Assembly (NCBI RefSeq): GCF_041504345.1
Contig: NZ_CP167894.1
Span: 558,001 to 622,000, forward strand
Reading direction: 5' to 3'
Length of the DNA stretch: 64,000 nt
From: Vibrio sp. BS-M-Sm-2
Lineage (GTDB): Bacteria; Pseudomonadota; Gammaproteobacteria; Enterobacterales; Vibrionaceae
Translations under genes and position numbers: made by a program
Shown: positions 55,780 to 64,000 of the stretch, one piece after another
Layout: each line of letters begins with the position of its first letter
How positions within the stretch are numbered: position 1 is the first letter of the stretch
Notes under the pieces: model-generated
The model's database searches: none
Told to the model about the DNA's origin: nothing
What the model saw: only the letters and a program-made list of their open reading frames with translations

Positions 55780-56558
55780 GTGCATTATTAGAAGTCAGTG
55801 ATTTGTCTAAAGACTTTACGACTCGCTCTGGTCTTTTCCGTAAAAAGATCCATCAGGCGGTGAAGCCAGTTAGCTTTTCCCTCGAAGCAGGTCAGACGAT
55901 AGGTTTTATCGGTCAGAATGGCTCTGGCAAATCAACATTAGCAAGAATGCTCGCAGGCATGGTTGAACCAACCGCAGGCGAGATCCGCGTGAATGGCGAA
56001 AAGCTAGAGCACAAAGACTACTCGACTCGTTGTAAGCTGATTCGAATGATCTTCCAAGATCCGAATACCTCGCTAAACCCACGCATTCAGATCGGTCGAA
56101 TTCTTGAAGGTCCATTAAAACGAAACACCAACATGCCACCAGAAGCCCGTATGCGTCGTGTGAAAGACACACTACTGCGCGTGGGGCTTCTACCAGAACA
56201 TGCTTACTTCTACCCTCAGATGCTTGCGGCAGGCCAAAAACAAAGGGTTTGTTTGGCTCGTGCCTTAATACTTCAGCCATCCATCATTGTCGCTGATGAA
56301 GCGTTGAATGGTTTGGATATGGCAATGCGCTCGCAAATCATCAACCTGTTCTTAGAGTTACAAGAAGAGATGGGCGTATCGTTTGTTTATGTATCCCAAC
56401 ACCTCGGTATTGTTAAGCACATTACCGACAAGATCATTGTCATGCACGAAGGTAATGTGGTTGAGAGTGGGGAAACGGATCAAGTGTTGACCAATCCAAC
56501 TCACCAAATCACCCAAAGATTGGTTGAGAGCCATTTCTCCAAAGCGCCGAACCACTAA
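55776..56558 (+). CDS. sapF: Peptide ABC transporter ATPase SapF
   Basis: 260 residues. Walker [10 protein letters not shown], a degenerate signature [16 protein letters not shown], Walker [13 protein letters not shown] and [10 protein letters not shown] as the switch region. Partner of SapD; the pair energises the SapBC permease. Confidence 0.88.
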   Translation: MSALLEVSDLSKDFTTRSGLFRKKIHQAVKPVSFSLEAGQTIGFIGQNGSGKSTLARMLAGMVEPTAGEIRVNGEKLEHKDYSTRCKLIRMIFQDPNTSLNPRIQIGRILEGPLKRNTNMPPEARMRRVKDTLLRVGLLPEHAYFYPQMLAAGQKQRVCLARALILQPSIIVADEALNGLDMAMRSQIINLFLELQEEMGVSFVYVSQHLGIVKHITDKIIVMHEGNVVESGETDQVLTNPTHQITQRLVESHFSKAPNH

Positions 56559-56594
56559 TCTGTAATCACGCTTCATTCAGCAGAGGGGAAAAGT

Positions 56595-57374
56595 ATGTTA
56601 CGAACAGCTTCAATGCTTCCCCTCTTGTTGGTACTGTTTTCCTTTAACGCAACAAGCACACCACTCACTTGGCTAGATAGAACCTTCGTCGAAACTGCCT
56701 TTTATAACGTCGCGCTTCAACACGAATATTCCCAAGGCAACAAACCGCTCGCCAAATGGAAACAACCGATCAAGATTTGGATCGATCACCTCGTCGGTGA
56801 TGAGGAACTACACCAAGAGCTCACAGAGCTTCATATCCAACACCTATCTGAAGTCACTCAACACCCGATAACAATCGTCAGTAAAGAGTCCGAAGCGAAC
56901 GTTAAGTGGATATACACGAGGCAGAGCCAGTGGATATCTGAGGCGAAATCAGTGCTCAAGCTCAAATCAACTCAGCATTTAAATAGCGCCATCTGCACGG
57001 CGGGTTATCGAACCAATTCTAAAAGTGAGATTGTTTACGCTGGGATTGTAATTCCCGTTGATCAGGCAAGATCGCGAGGTAAGTTAGTCGCATGTATCGT
57101 AGAAGAGATCACACAAGCTCTAGGCCTGCCGAATGATTCAGATAAAGCCTACCCTTCTATTTTCAATGACCATACACCAGAAGACTTGATATCGCCCTTA
57201 GATGTGGTGCTACTGCAACTACTGTATGAACCCGAATTGAAAGCTGGAATGACAAAGTCTGAAGTAAAGCCTATCGTTCGAAAGATACTCAAGAGATACA
57301 GCAAAACAGGTGTGCTTCAACAAGCTTCTAAAGCCGCACAACAAGCGCCCTTGTATCAGTTGATTGGGTATTGA
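56595..57374 (+). CDS. DUF2927-family exported protein
   Basis: 259 residues with a signal peptide (LPLLLVLFSFNATS). The DUF2927 pattern is visible in CIVEEITQALGLPNDSD, SIFNDHTPEDLISPLDVVLLQLLYEPELKAGM. The HxxxE-like EEITQALG region resembles metalloprotease-like relatives, but the metal-binding set is incomplete. Function unknown. Starts 37 bases after sapF with AGAGGGGAAAAGT upstream, so it may be co-transcribed. Confidence 0.75.
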   Translation: MLRTASMLPLLLVLFSFNATSTPLTWLDRTFVETAFYNVALQHEYSQGNKPLAKWKQPIKIWIDHLVGDEELHQELTELHIQHLSEVTQHPITIVSKESEANVKWIYTRQSQWISEAKSVLKLKSTQHLNSAICTAGYRTNSKSEIVYAGIVIPVDQARSRGKLVACIVEEITQALGLPNDSDKAYPSIFNDHTPEDLISPLDVVLLQLLYEPELKAGMTKSEVKPIVRKILKRYSKTGVLQQASKAAQQAPLYQLIGY

Positions 57375-57471
57375 AGAAAATACGTTGAAACAGCTTAGGT
57401 GAGATAATTGAATGATAGCGCTGCCTAAGAAAGGCAACGCTGACTTACGATGTTACAGTATTACGAAAGAA

Positions 57472-57861
57472 CTAGCGCTTAGCAGCCTGCTTTTTCAATT
57501 CGAAATCGAACTCATCCGGGAACAAGATAACGCCTTCTTCTTGCTCGTTCGGGAATACTACAACAGCAAGCTCGTCGTCTTCTAGACCATTCGTCCAGCG
57601 ACTGTGCCATTTGTTTAGCGAAATAGACTCAGCTTTACACTCAGACCAATCACCCGTTGCCCATGATTCTGCGAACTCTTGGTTTGGCCATACTGGAACA
57701 CAGTCTTCATCTTCTGTGTTCAGCATTACACAACCGTGTTCATCGGTTAAGATCCATACTTCACGGTTTGCTACGATTTCTTTCACACAGTATTTCAGGC
57801 GTTGCTCGCCTGTATACTTGTTGATTTCAGCGATTTTTTTATCGTCTAGCTGTGTAGTCAT
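57472..57861 (-). CDS. DUF2750-family cytoplasmic protein
   Basis: 129 residues, acidic. The DUF2750 pattern is clear: YCVKEIVANREVWILTDEHG, VPVWPNQEFAESWATGDW, and DDELAVVVFPNEQEEGVILFPDEFDFEL. No signal peptide. Function unknown; occasionally linked to stress in relatives. Stand-alone leftward gene. Confidence 0.82.
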   Translation of the reverse strand: MTTQLDDKKIAEINKYTGEQRLKYCVKEIVANREVWILTDEHGCVMLNTEDEDCVPVWPNQEFAESWATGDWSECKAESISLNKWHSRWTNGLEDDELAVVVFPNEQEEGVILFPDEFDFELKKQAAKR

Positions 57862-57965
57862 CTTAATTTCCTACTTTAGTCAGTAACTTTGCTCTCAAAG
57901 CTATTCTATGCCGAGTGCTTTTAACTTCAAACATTATCGATGAAGAAGAAAATCTACTTCAAAGA

Positions 57966-57996
57966 AAAACGCCTGCTAAAGTAGCAGGCGTTTATT
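57966..57996. terminator. terminator after ppaC
   Basis: ACGCCTGCTA-AAG-TAGCAGGCGT stem of 10 bp with T-rich tail on both strands, near the ppaC stop at 58011. Confidence 0.8.
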
Positions 57997-58010
57997 ATTA
58001 AGTGACTTGA

Positions 58011-58916
58011 TTAAACAAGCTCACCTTGCAGCCAAGGCCAGCCTTGCTTCTTACGGCTTAGTGTATTTTCCATCATCAATACGCCGTCTTTCTCGTGCTT
58101 AACCAATTTCTCAGCCCACTCACCTTTGTAAAGAAGGCGAGTTTGCGCAGTAGTGATGTCAGTTAGCATTACCGCAGCAAATGCTAGACCATCTTTCTCA
58201 CAACGCTCTTCAAGATCAGCTTCTAGCGCTTCGATCATGCCGTCTACTTGCTCAAGAGTCGCAAGTTCAACTTGACCAACAACAACATCACGACCGTTGA
58301 ATGGGTAGCCTTTAAGGTCTTTTTCTACTAGCTGTGCAGCAGATAGGCCTTCAATGTTTGTTTTAGCGATTAGAAGTGCTTTGATGAAAGCATCAACGTC
58401 TTTTACGCCAGCGATTTCAGCAAGCTCAGCAACAGCGTCTTTGTCTTTTTGAGTACATGTTGGAGAAGCAAAACCAACTGTGTCTGAAAGAATTGCAGAC
58501 ATCATTAGTTTAGCGATTTGTTGAGAGATAGCGTGACCTTCAATCTTGAACATGTTGAAAAGTACAGTGTTTGTACAACCAACAGGCCAGATCCAAGCTT
58601 CCATTGGGTTTACTGTCATCACGTCACCTAGACGGTGGTGATCGACAATACCTACGATCTCTGCATCAGCAACATCATCTGGTGCTTGTGCTAGGTCTGA
58701 GTAGTCTACTAGCCAGATTTTCTCACCAGCAACAGAAGTACGAAGCTCTGGCATTTCTGCACCAGCAACTTCAAGAATGTGTTGAGTTTCGCGGTTGATC
58801 TCGCCTTGGCGAATTGGTGTCGCTTCCTCGCCACGAGCTTTAAGAAGCTCAGTTGCAACTAACGCACTACAAATACTGTCACTATCAGGGTTTTTGTGAC
58901 CAACAACTAAAATCAT
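58011..58916 (-). CDS. ppaC: Manganese-dependent inorganic pyrophosphatase
   Basis: 301 residues. Family II pyrophosphatase with DHH motifs: VGHKNPDSDSICSA, the VDHHRLGDV triad, and the DHHA2 domain ending in SRKKQGWPW. It hydrolyses pyrophosphate and needs Mn2+ (or Co2+). Divergent from a Fur-boxed metal-exporter gene, which ties metal supply to this enzyme. Confidence 0.93.
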   Translation of the reverse strand: MILVVGHKNPDSDSICSALVATELLKARGEEATPIRQGEINRETQHILEVAGAEMPELRTSVAGEKIWLVDYSDLAQAPDDVADAEIVGIVDHHRLGDVMTVNPMEAWIWPVGCTNTVLFNMFKIEGHAISQQIAKLMMSAILSDTVGFASPTCTQKDKDAVAELAEIAGVKDVDAFIKALLIAKTNIEGLSAAQLVEKDLKGYPFNGRDVVVGQVELATLEQVDGMIEALEADLEERCEKDGLAFAAVMLTDITTAQTRLLYKGEWAEKLVKHEKDGVLMMENTLSRKKQGWPWLQGELV

Positions 58917-59055
58917 GTTTCTTCCTATTACACTAACAATTATGACTCTACCTTTAGAGCCTCTCTTTATTACCCATACTTTACCTCATTTTTTTAGATT
59001 GGTCATGTTTCGTAGGTTTAGCCAATAGTAACAATAGATAAAAAACAACAAATGC

Positions 59056-59075
59056 AATTGATAATTATTATCATT
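59056..59075. promoter_or_regulatory. Fur-box-like site
   Basis: A palindrome TGATAAT-T-ATTATCA inside AATTGATAATTATTATCATT, matching the 19-bp Fur consensus GATAATGATAATCATTATC. It sits 41 bases before the transporter start and about 140 bases from ppaC. Iron (or manganese via Mur) control of the transporter is likely. Confidence 0.7.
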
Positions 59076-59116
59076 CGTATATATTTATCTTAAGCCACTA
59101 ATTTTGAGTAACACCT

Positions 59117-60331
59117 ATGGATCGACTAATCTCTTTTTTACCAAGCAGTAGCGCTGCGAAAACAACTCAGTTTTCACTGTCATTTAAACGGCTACTATTA
59201 CCTATCTCACTTGCAGCATTGGTTGCGGCGCCTGCTACGCGAGAACTGACAGTCACTACTTTATCTGACGCCTTCTGGGCAGTGTCATGCTATGTGGCTT
59301 TAACCTTGGCGATTTACCACTGGTTAAGCCTGTACATCAACAAAGATAACGTCTTCAACAAACTCGTCCATCAATCCCGCTCCAATCAAGTTGTCTTCGC
59401 AGCACTTATGGGGGCGCTACCCGGCTGTGGCGGTGCGATCGTGGTGACCACACAATTTATCTCGGGAAAACTCGGATTTGGTGCGGTAGTTGCTGTACTT
59501 GTCTCCACCATGGGAGATGCCGCCTTCTTGTTGATAGCAAGTGAACCCAAAACGGGTTTGGCTATGATGGCGATGGGTGTGATTGTAGGTACTGCGTCAG
59601 GTCGAATCATTAACCTATTCCATGCGGATGACTTCTTACGTCCAAAACAAGCTGAGCAAAATGAAGCCGTTCGCAGTTGCTCATCTCAATCCCAAGACAA
59701 AGAATCCGTATCTAAAAAGGCGATCAACCTGCAAGGCTACCTATGGTCTGTACTCATTATTCCCGGCGCTGCAGTGGCCTTACTTGGCTCTTTCCAAGTA
59801 GATGTAAACGAGTTACTCGCGTTGCCTGAAATGTCGATGGAATGGACGGGAACAATTTTACTGATTAGCTCAATGTTTCTATGGGGTCTCACTCGCGAAA
59901 TTGAAGATTACAAATCAGCAGTAAGTGAAGATGAGAAATGTTTAGGCTCTCATCCACTGCAAAAAACCGCTCAAGACACCAACTTTGTCACAGCGTGGGT
60001 TGTAGTTGCCTTTCTCTTCTTCGAATTTGGCTCTGTGCTAGCAAATGTGGATTTTGCGACGCTATTCTCAAGCTGGGGCATTATGCTCCCCCTGGCAGGG
60101 GTCCTGATGGGCTTGCTACCGGGCTGTGGACCACAATTATTGGTGACTAGCCTTTACCTTTCAGGTGCGCTTCCACTTTCTGCTCAGGTAGGTAATGCAA
60201 TTTCAAATGATGGAGATGCGCTATTCCCTGCGATTGCGATGGCACCGAAAGCAGCACTGGTCGCAACCTTGTATTCAAGTGTGCCCGCTTTAATCTGTGC
60301 TTATGGCTATTGGTTTATGTTTGAGATCTAA
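59117..60331 (+). CDS. Putative 10-TM metal (manganese/heavy-metal) exporter
   Basis: 404 residues, about ten helices in two homologous halves. Each half carries a PGCGG-type motif: MGALPGCGGAIVVTTQFISG in half one and MGLLPGCGPQLLVTSLYLSG in half two, with a Gly-Asp in TMGDAAFLL and NDGDALFPA. This matches the PF11449 'putative 10TM heavy-metal exporter' family, also named putative manganese transporter. A Fur box precedes it. The substrate and direction of transport are not established. Confidence 0.75.
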   Translation: MDRLISFLPSSSAAKTTQFSLSFKRLLLPISLAALVAAPATRELTVTTLSDAFWAVSCYVALTLAIYHWLSLYINKDNVFNKLVHQSRSNQVVFAALMGALPGCGGAIVVTTQFISGKLGFGAVVAVLVSTMGDAAFLLIASEPKTGLAMMAMGVIVGTASGRIINLFHADDFLRPKQAEQNEAVRSCSSQSQDKESVSKKAINLQGYLWSVLIIPGAAVALLGSFQVDVNELLALPEMSMEWTGTILLISSMFLWGLTREIEDYKSAVSEDEKCLGSHPLQKTAQDTNFVTAWVVVAFLFFEFGSVLANVDFATLFSSWGIMLPLAGVLMGLLPGCGPQLLVTSLYLSGALPLSAQVGNAISNDGDALFPAIAMAPKAALVATLYSSVPALICAYGYWFMFEI

Positions 60332-60362
60332 CTTGATCAGAGTTAACTACATAGGCTTCTGT

Positions 60363-60391
60363 AAGGTCGGTACTTTGTATCGGCCTTTTTG
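60363..60391 (+). terminator. terminator after the metal exporter
   Basis: AAGGTCGGTAC-TTT-GTATCGGCCTT imperfect stem followed by TTTTT. Confidence 0.6.
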
Positions 60392-60556
60392 TTTCCGTCT
60401 GCTTAAGTCTTTCCACAGGTTCTTTTTACATTCCCTTCCTGCTTCACTGCTTCTACCACCTCTCTCAAACAGCGCGTTACAGCCTGCTCAAAACGCCCTC
60501 TATTAGCCCTGTTACAATGCTTATTTAGAAACACTAACACAGACATCTAAAATACA

Positions 60557-60590
60557 AAAAGCCCCTGTAAGAGTGCTTACAGGGGCTTTA
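60557..60590 (-). terminator. terminator of the tor operon
   Basis: On the minus strand AGCCCCTGTAAG-CACT-CTTACAGGGGCT then TTTTG; a 12-bp perfect stem 36 bases after the torA stop. Confidence 0.85.
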
Positions 60591-60625
60591 ATTCAAGCTT
60601 TAATCTTAGCTTTTAAGCGAGATGC

Positions 60626-63088
60626 TTAAGAAACTTCGATTGGACCACCGAATGAAGTTACTGGAGGCAGCTTGCCTTGGAACTTCTCGAAGTCGACCAA
60701 ACATGTGTTTGCTGACGTTGCTTGAGCAAGTTCAGACGTACCGATGTCTTGAGTCAGTGTGTTTGGATCGCCGTATGTATCTAGCGCGCCCACTTTCTCG
60801 TTGATCGGACCGTACCAAGCACCTTCTTCGATACGAACAACACCAGGAGCATAGCTATCCATTAGAACAGCACCCGCTAGTAGTTGGCCACGGTCGTTGA
60901 ACACACGTACTACATCGCCATCTTTGATGCCTTTCTTCTTAGCATCTACTGGGTTGATGTAGATTGGCTCACGGCCTTGTACCGCGTAAGTCGCACGCCA
61001 CTCTTCAGATTCACACATCTGAGAGTGAAGACGCTTGTCTGGGTGACAAGATTGTAGCCAGTACGGGTGTTTGTCAGAGCCTGGACCACCGTGTGAACGT
61101 TCAGATTTCTCGAACCACATTGGGTGTTCTTGACAGTGCTCGTAGCCCATATTGCCAACAGTACGGCTTGTGATTTCGATGAAACCAGAAGGTGTACCTA
61201 GTGCGTTGATCTCTGGATCTTCACGGAATGAAGCGTGACGAGTCCATGGCTTACCTTTACCGAAGTCTAGGAAACCTTTCTCCCAGAACTCAGCAAATTC
61301 AGGCATTTCAAAGCTGCCTTCATTTGAAGCGCGACATTCGTCGTACAGTGATTTAACCCACTGCATTTCGTCCATACCACGCGTGTAATCGTCGTAACGA
61401 CCCCAACGCTTAGTCAGGCTAGACATGATCTCGAAGTCAGTCTTAGACTGGAACAGAGGATCCACTAGCTTGTGCATCGCGATCAAACCACGACCAGAGT
61501 ATGCGCCATAACCATCAATATCGTTTCGTTCCCACTGAGTACATGCAGGAAGCACGATGTCAGAGTGACGACAAGTTGCAGTCCAAGCAAAATCAACAGC
61601 CACTACAGTTTGTAGGCTCTTGAATGCTTTACGCATCTTGTTGCGATCTTGGTGGTGGTGCCACGGGTTGTTACCACTAAATACCATCATCTTGATATCA
61701 GGTAGTGTTACCGTTGAACCATTCGCTTTGATCTTCTTACCAGGCTCTAGCAAGCTATCAACCCAACGAGCAACTGGGATTACGCGGCTGTAGCCGTTGT
61801 AATCTGTGTTGGTGTACTTAGGTGATTGACCTTGGTCGATGTTCAGCGGGAAAGAACCCGGAGCAGCGAAGCCAGTTGAAGATACACCGATACCAGAGTA
61901 GTGGTGACCGTAAGAGATACCACCGCCCGGTAGACCAATTTGGCCAACCATTGCTGCGATAACTGCACACATCCAGTAAGGCTGTTCACCGTGCTCTTGA
62001 CGTTGGATACTCCAACCCACAAGAATCTGTGTACGACCGTTAACCAGCATCTTAGCGAAGTCACGGATAGAGTCCGCGCTTGCGCCACAGATAGCAGAAG
62101 CCCACTCAGGTGTCTTCTCAACTTTATCTTTCGTTTCACCTTGAACGTACTTGATAAAGTCTTCAAAACCTAGACAGTAAGTTTCGATGAACTTCTTGTC
62201 GTATAGGCCTTCGTTGTAAAGCACGTGAGCAACACCAAGCATGAACGCCACATCAGTTTGTGGGTTGATGTACATTTGCGCGTTTTCTAGGTAACGACCT
62301 GTTTTGTTTTTAACAGGGTCAACAGAAACAACGTTGATCTCTTTCTTAGCAACTTTTTCTTTCAGCTGTTCTAGGTATGCGAACGACTCGTGAGTCTCAC
62401 ATGTCCAACCTACTTGCAGGTTTTTAACTGGATCGTTACCCCAAAGAACAATGTTGTCACTGTTTTCTAAGATAAGTTCCCAAGATGTACCTTGTGCGTA
62501 AACTTCAGTAGAACCTAACACGTAAGGCATGATCGTTTGACCAGCACCTGTTGAGTAGTCACCGATTTTCTTCACAGAGTAACCGTGAAGTGCCATTGCA
62601 CGTTGCATGTGGTTAGTACAGCTGTGGAACTGACCCGTTTGTCTCCAACCAGTTTGACCTGTGTGAAGCGCCCATGGACCGTAATCTTTCTGTACGCGCT
62701 CTAGCTCGCGGTAAACAAGGTCTAGTGCCTCATCCCAAGTCACACGAATAAAACGGTTGTTACCACGCGTGTCTGCGCTGTATTTATGCTTCTTCAACCA
62801 ATCTAGGCGAACCATTGGGTAACGCACACGTGATGGGCTGTAGATAATACCTTTAATACCTTTCAACATCTCAGTTGGGTGTTGATCGATTTCTAGAGGT
62901 TTAATTTCTTGTACTTTACCCGCATAAACACGAGCTCGGAATGCACCCCAGTGAGAACCAGAGACTTTCCACGCACCGTCTGTTTCTGCTGCAGACGCTG
63001 ATGCCGACGCCAATAAGCTTGGACCGATAACCGATGCCGCACTTGTAGTAGCGACACCTTTCAGAAAACTTCTTCTTGTAATTGCCAT
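60626..63088 (-). CDS. torA: Trimethylamine N-oxide reductase, molybdenum subunit
   Basis: 820 residues. Twin-arginine signal [10 protein letters not shown], then a molybdopterin enzyme of the DMSO/TMAO-reductase family with [33 protein letters not shown] (the Ser that ligates Mo lies in DYSTG), [31 protein letters not shown] and the C-terminal dicysteine-free fold. It uses TMAO as a respiratory electron acceptor in the periplasm. Downstream of torC. Confidence 0.92.
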   Translation of the reverse strand: MAITRRSFLKGVATTSAASVIGPSLLASASASAAETDGAWKVSGSHWGAFRARVYAGKVQEIKPLEIDQHPTEMLKGIKGIIYSPSRVRYPMVRLDWLKKHKYSADTRGNNRFIRVTWDEALDLVYRELERVQKDYGPWALHTGQTGWRQTGQFHSCTNHMQRAMALHGYSVKKIGDYSTGAGQTIMPYVLGSTEVYAQGTSWELILENSDNIVLWGNDPVKNLQVGWTCETHESFAYLEQLKEKVAKKEINVVSVDPVKNKTGRYLENAQMYINPQTDVAFMLGVAHVLYNEGLYDKKFIETYCLGFEDFIKYVQGETKDKVEKTPEWASAICGASADSIRDFAKMLVNGRTQILVGWSIQRQEHGEQPYWMCAVIAAMVGQIGLPGGGISYGHHYSGIGVSSTGFAAPGSFPLNIDQGQSPKYTNTDYNGYSRVIPVARWVDSLLEPGKKIKANGSTVTLPDIKMMVFSGNNPWHHHQDRNKMRKAFKSLQTVVAVDFAWTATCRHSDIVLPACTQWERNDIDGYGAYSGRGLIAMHKLVDPLFQSKTDFEIMSSLTKRWGRYDDYTRGMDEMQWVKSLYDECRASNEGSFEMPEFAEFWEKGFLDFGKGKPWTRHASFREDPEINALGTPSGFIEITSRTVGNMGYEHCQEHPMWFEKSERSHGGPGSDKHPYWLQSCHPDKRLHSQMCESEEWRATYAVQGREPIYINPVDAKKKGIKDGDVVRVFNDRGQLLAGAVLMDSYAPGVVRIEEGAWYGPINEKVGALDTYGDPNTLTQDIGTSELAQATSANTCLVDFEKFQGKLPPVTSFGGPIEVS

Positions 63089-63112
63089 TGTGTTACTCCA
63101 ATTGACGTCTTA

Positions 63113-64000
63113 TTAGTGATGGCCTTCAGAAAAATCTGATGAGTGCTTCTGTAGATACTTAAGAACCAGTGCTTCTGTATCTGTATCGAAGTTAACGAAC
63201 GCAATCATACCATCTAGCATGCCTACCCAACCGTTAGCGCTGAAGTGAGCTTCATCTGGCTGTGAGTGACACGTTGAACAGTTAGATTGGTACGCTTGAC
63301 CCGCTGCGTTCCAGATTGGATCGAAGTTATCAACCATAGACTCTTTCTTCATCCAAAGTGCTAGGTTAACTTCTTCCCATGGAAGGCCAGTAAGCTCATC
63401 TTCTTTCTTCTCACCAACAGTGATAACGTCACTTTGAGATACTTCTTTCGTCAAGATTGCAGTTGAGATGTTCATACCGAAGTCTTCTTGGATTACACGT
63501 CCGAAGCCTTTCGCTTTACGCCAACCGTCGATTTGAATCTTGATCATGTCGCCTTTTTCGTCGATAACCGCAACTTTACTTGCAGGGCTTAGTAGACCCG
63601 CTTCTACTGTTGCTGTTTCATCTGTGTACATTGGTAGGTGACGAATAGAGATCACGTCAGAACCATTTGTGTAAGATGTGCTGCTTGCTACGTTTTCTAG
63701 CTCGCCAACAATGCCGCTTGCTGATGCCATATCCATTGGAAGGTTGTGAGCAATACCTTTATGACAGTCAACACAGCTTTGATCACGTTCTGCTGCATTC
63801 TTCATCTGGATACGCGCTGTTGGGCGCATGTTCTCGAAGTCCATTGAATCGTAGTTGTGACAGTTTTTACACTCTAGAGATTTGTTCGAAGAGAAACGAT
63901 CCCATTCGTGTTTAGCCAGTTCGATACGACGAGCTTCGAATTTCTCAGGTGTATCTAGGTCACCAAATACTTGAGCGAATACTTCTTTAGATGCTTGCAT
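63113..64000 (-). CDS. torC: Cytochrome c-type protein TorC, 3' part (runs off the window)
   Basis: Partial: 295 codons visible, the 5' part lies beyond position 64000. Three CxxCH haem motifs are present: CKNCH, CVDCH and CSTCH. The first two belong to the NapC/NirT-type tetrahaem domain, the last to the C-terminal monohaem extension, as in TorC (five haems). The C-terminal part (VNLALWMKKESMVDNF, WNAAGQAYQSNC) matches TorC. It carries electrons from quinol to TorA. Twenty-four bases separate it from torA. Confidence 0.85.
   Translation of the reverse strand: MQASKEVFAQVFGDLDTPEKFEARRIELAKHEWDRFSSNKSLECKNCHNYDSMDFENMRPTARIQMKNAAERDQSCVDCHKGIAHNLPMDMASASGIVGELENVASSTSYTNGSDVISIRHLPMYTDETATVEAGLLSPASKVAVIDEKGDMIKIQIDGWRKAKGFGRVIQEDFGMNISTAILTKEVSQSDVITVGEKKEDELTGLPWEEVNLALWMKKESMVDNFDPIWNAAGQAYQSNCSTCHSQPDEAHFSANGWVGMLDGMIAFVNFDTDTEALVLKYLQKHSSDFSEGHH

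Noticed and set aside
57417..57443. AGCGCTGCCT...AGGCAACGCT hairpin between the DUF2927 and DUF2750 genes
   Set aside because: Stem has a mismatch and no T-run on either strand; terminator function unsupported.

Overview
The window looks like the chromosome of a marine gammaproteobacterium of the Vibrionaceae, most likely Vibrio. Several neighbourhoods typical of the group are intact: pspF/pspABC next to sapABCDF, proVWX, the ynjBCDF cluster, a torC-torA trimethylamine N-oxide reductase operon, and tandem-adaptor RND efflux. Membrane-bound ToxR-type winged-helix regulators occur three times. Base composition is moderate to AT-rich. I saw no rRNA, tRNA, CRISPR array, insertion sequence or phage gene.

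Layout. 1-0.6 kb: a stand-alone BLUF blue-light sensor. 0.6-10.2 kb: the most distinctive region, a six-gene operon for an alternative (CFA/I or class 5-like) chaperone-usher pilus: pilin, second pilin, usher, chaperone, two-domain tip adhesin, and an OmpA-barrel/LysM protein. It is bracketed by two paralogous three-gene cassettes. Each cassette has a ToxR-like transmembrane regulator with almost no periplasmic part, followed by two small membrane-anchored exported proteins. One cassette is divergent from the pilus operon; the other follows it in the same direction. 10.7-15.4 kb: two tandem paralogous giant lipoproteins with cadherin-like, lectin-like and Ig-like regions. Together these 15 kb look like an accessory adhesion island with its own sensory regulators.

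15.6-30 kb: mainly housekeeping and signalling genes. These are an HD-GYP phosphodiesterase, a LysR/SnoaL divergent pair, proVWX osmoprotectant uptake, a HAD phosphatase, small conserved proteins (TIGR02450, NifW-like, DUF1289, a thiamine-binding-like protein), an M14 carboxypeptidase, a PilZ protein, a LysE exporter, a DEAD-box helicase and a META lipoprotein. 30-36 kb: ynjBCDF plus two RNA-modification genes. 36-43 kb: an NSS symporter, cardiolipin synthase, cystathionine beta-lyase, a third membrane regulator with a small partner, and tag. 43-48.5 kb: an RND pump with two lipoprotein adaptors. 48.6-51.2 kb: the phage-shock system, with a sigma-54-like promoter between pspA and pspF. 51.3-56.6 kb: sapABCDF. 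56.6-64 kb: DUF2927 and DUF2750 proteins, a Mn-dependent pyrophosphatase divergent from a Fur-boxed putative metal exporter, and torA with the 3' part of torC running off the window.

Start codons were re-chosen wherever a Shine-Dalgarno sequence, signal peptide or overlap argued for a shorter or longer form than the maximal open frame. Family assignments come from recognised motifs and remembered relatives, not from a database search.
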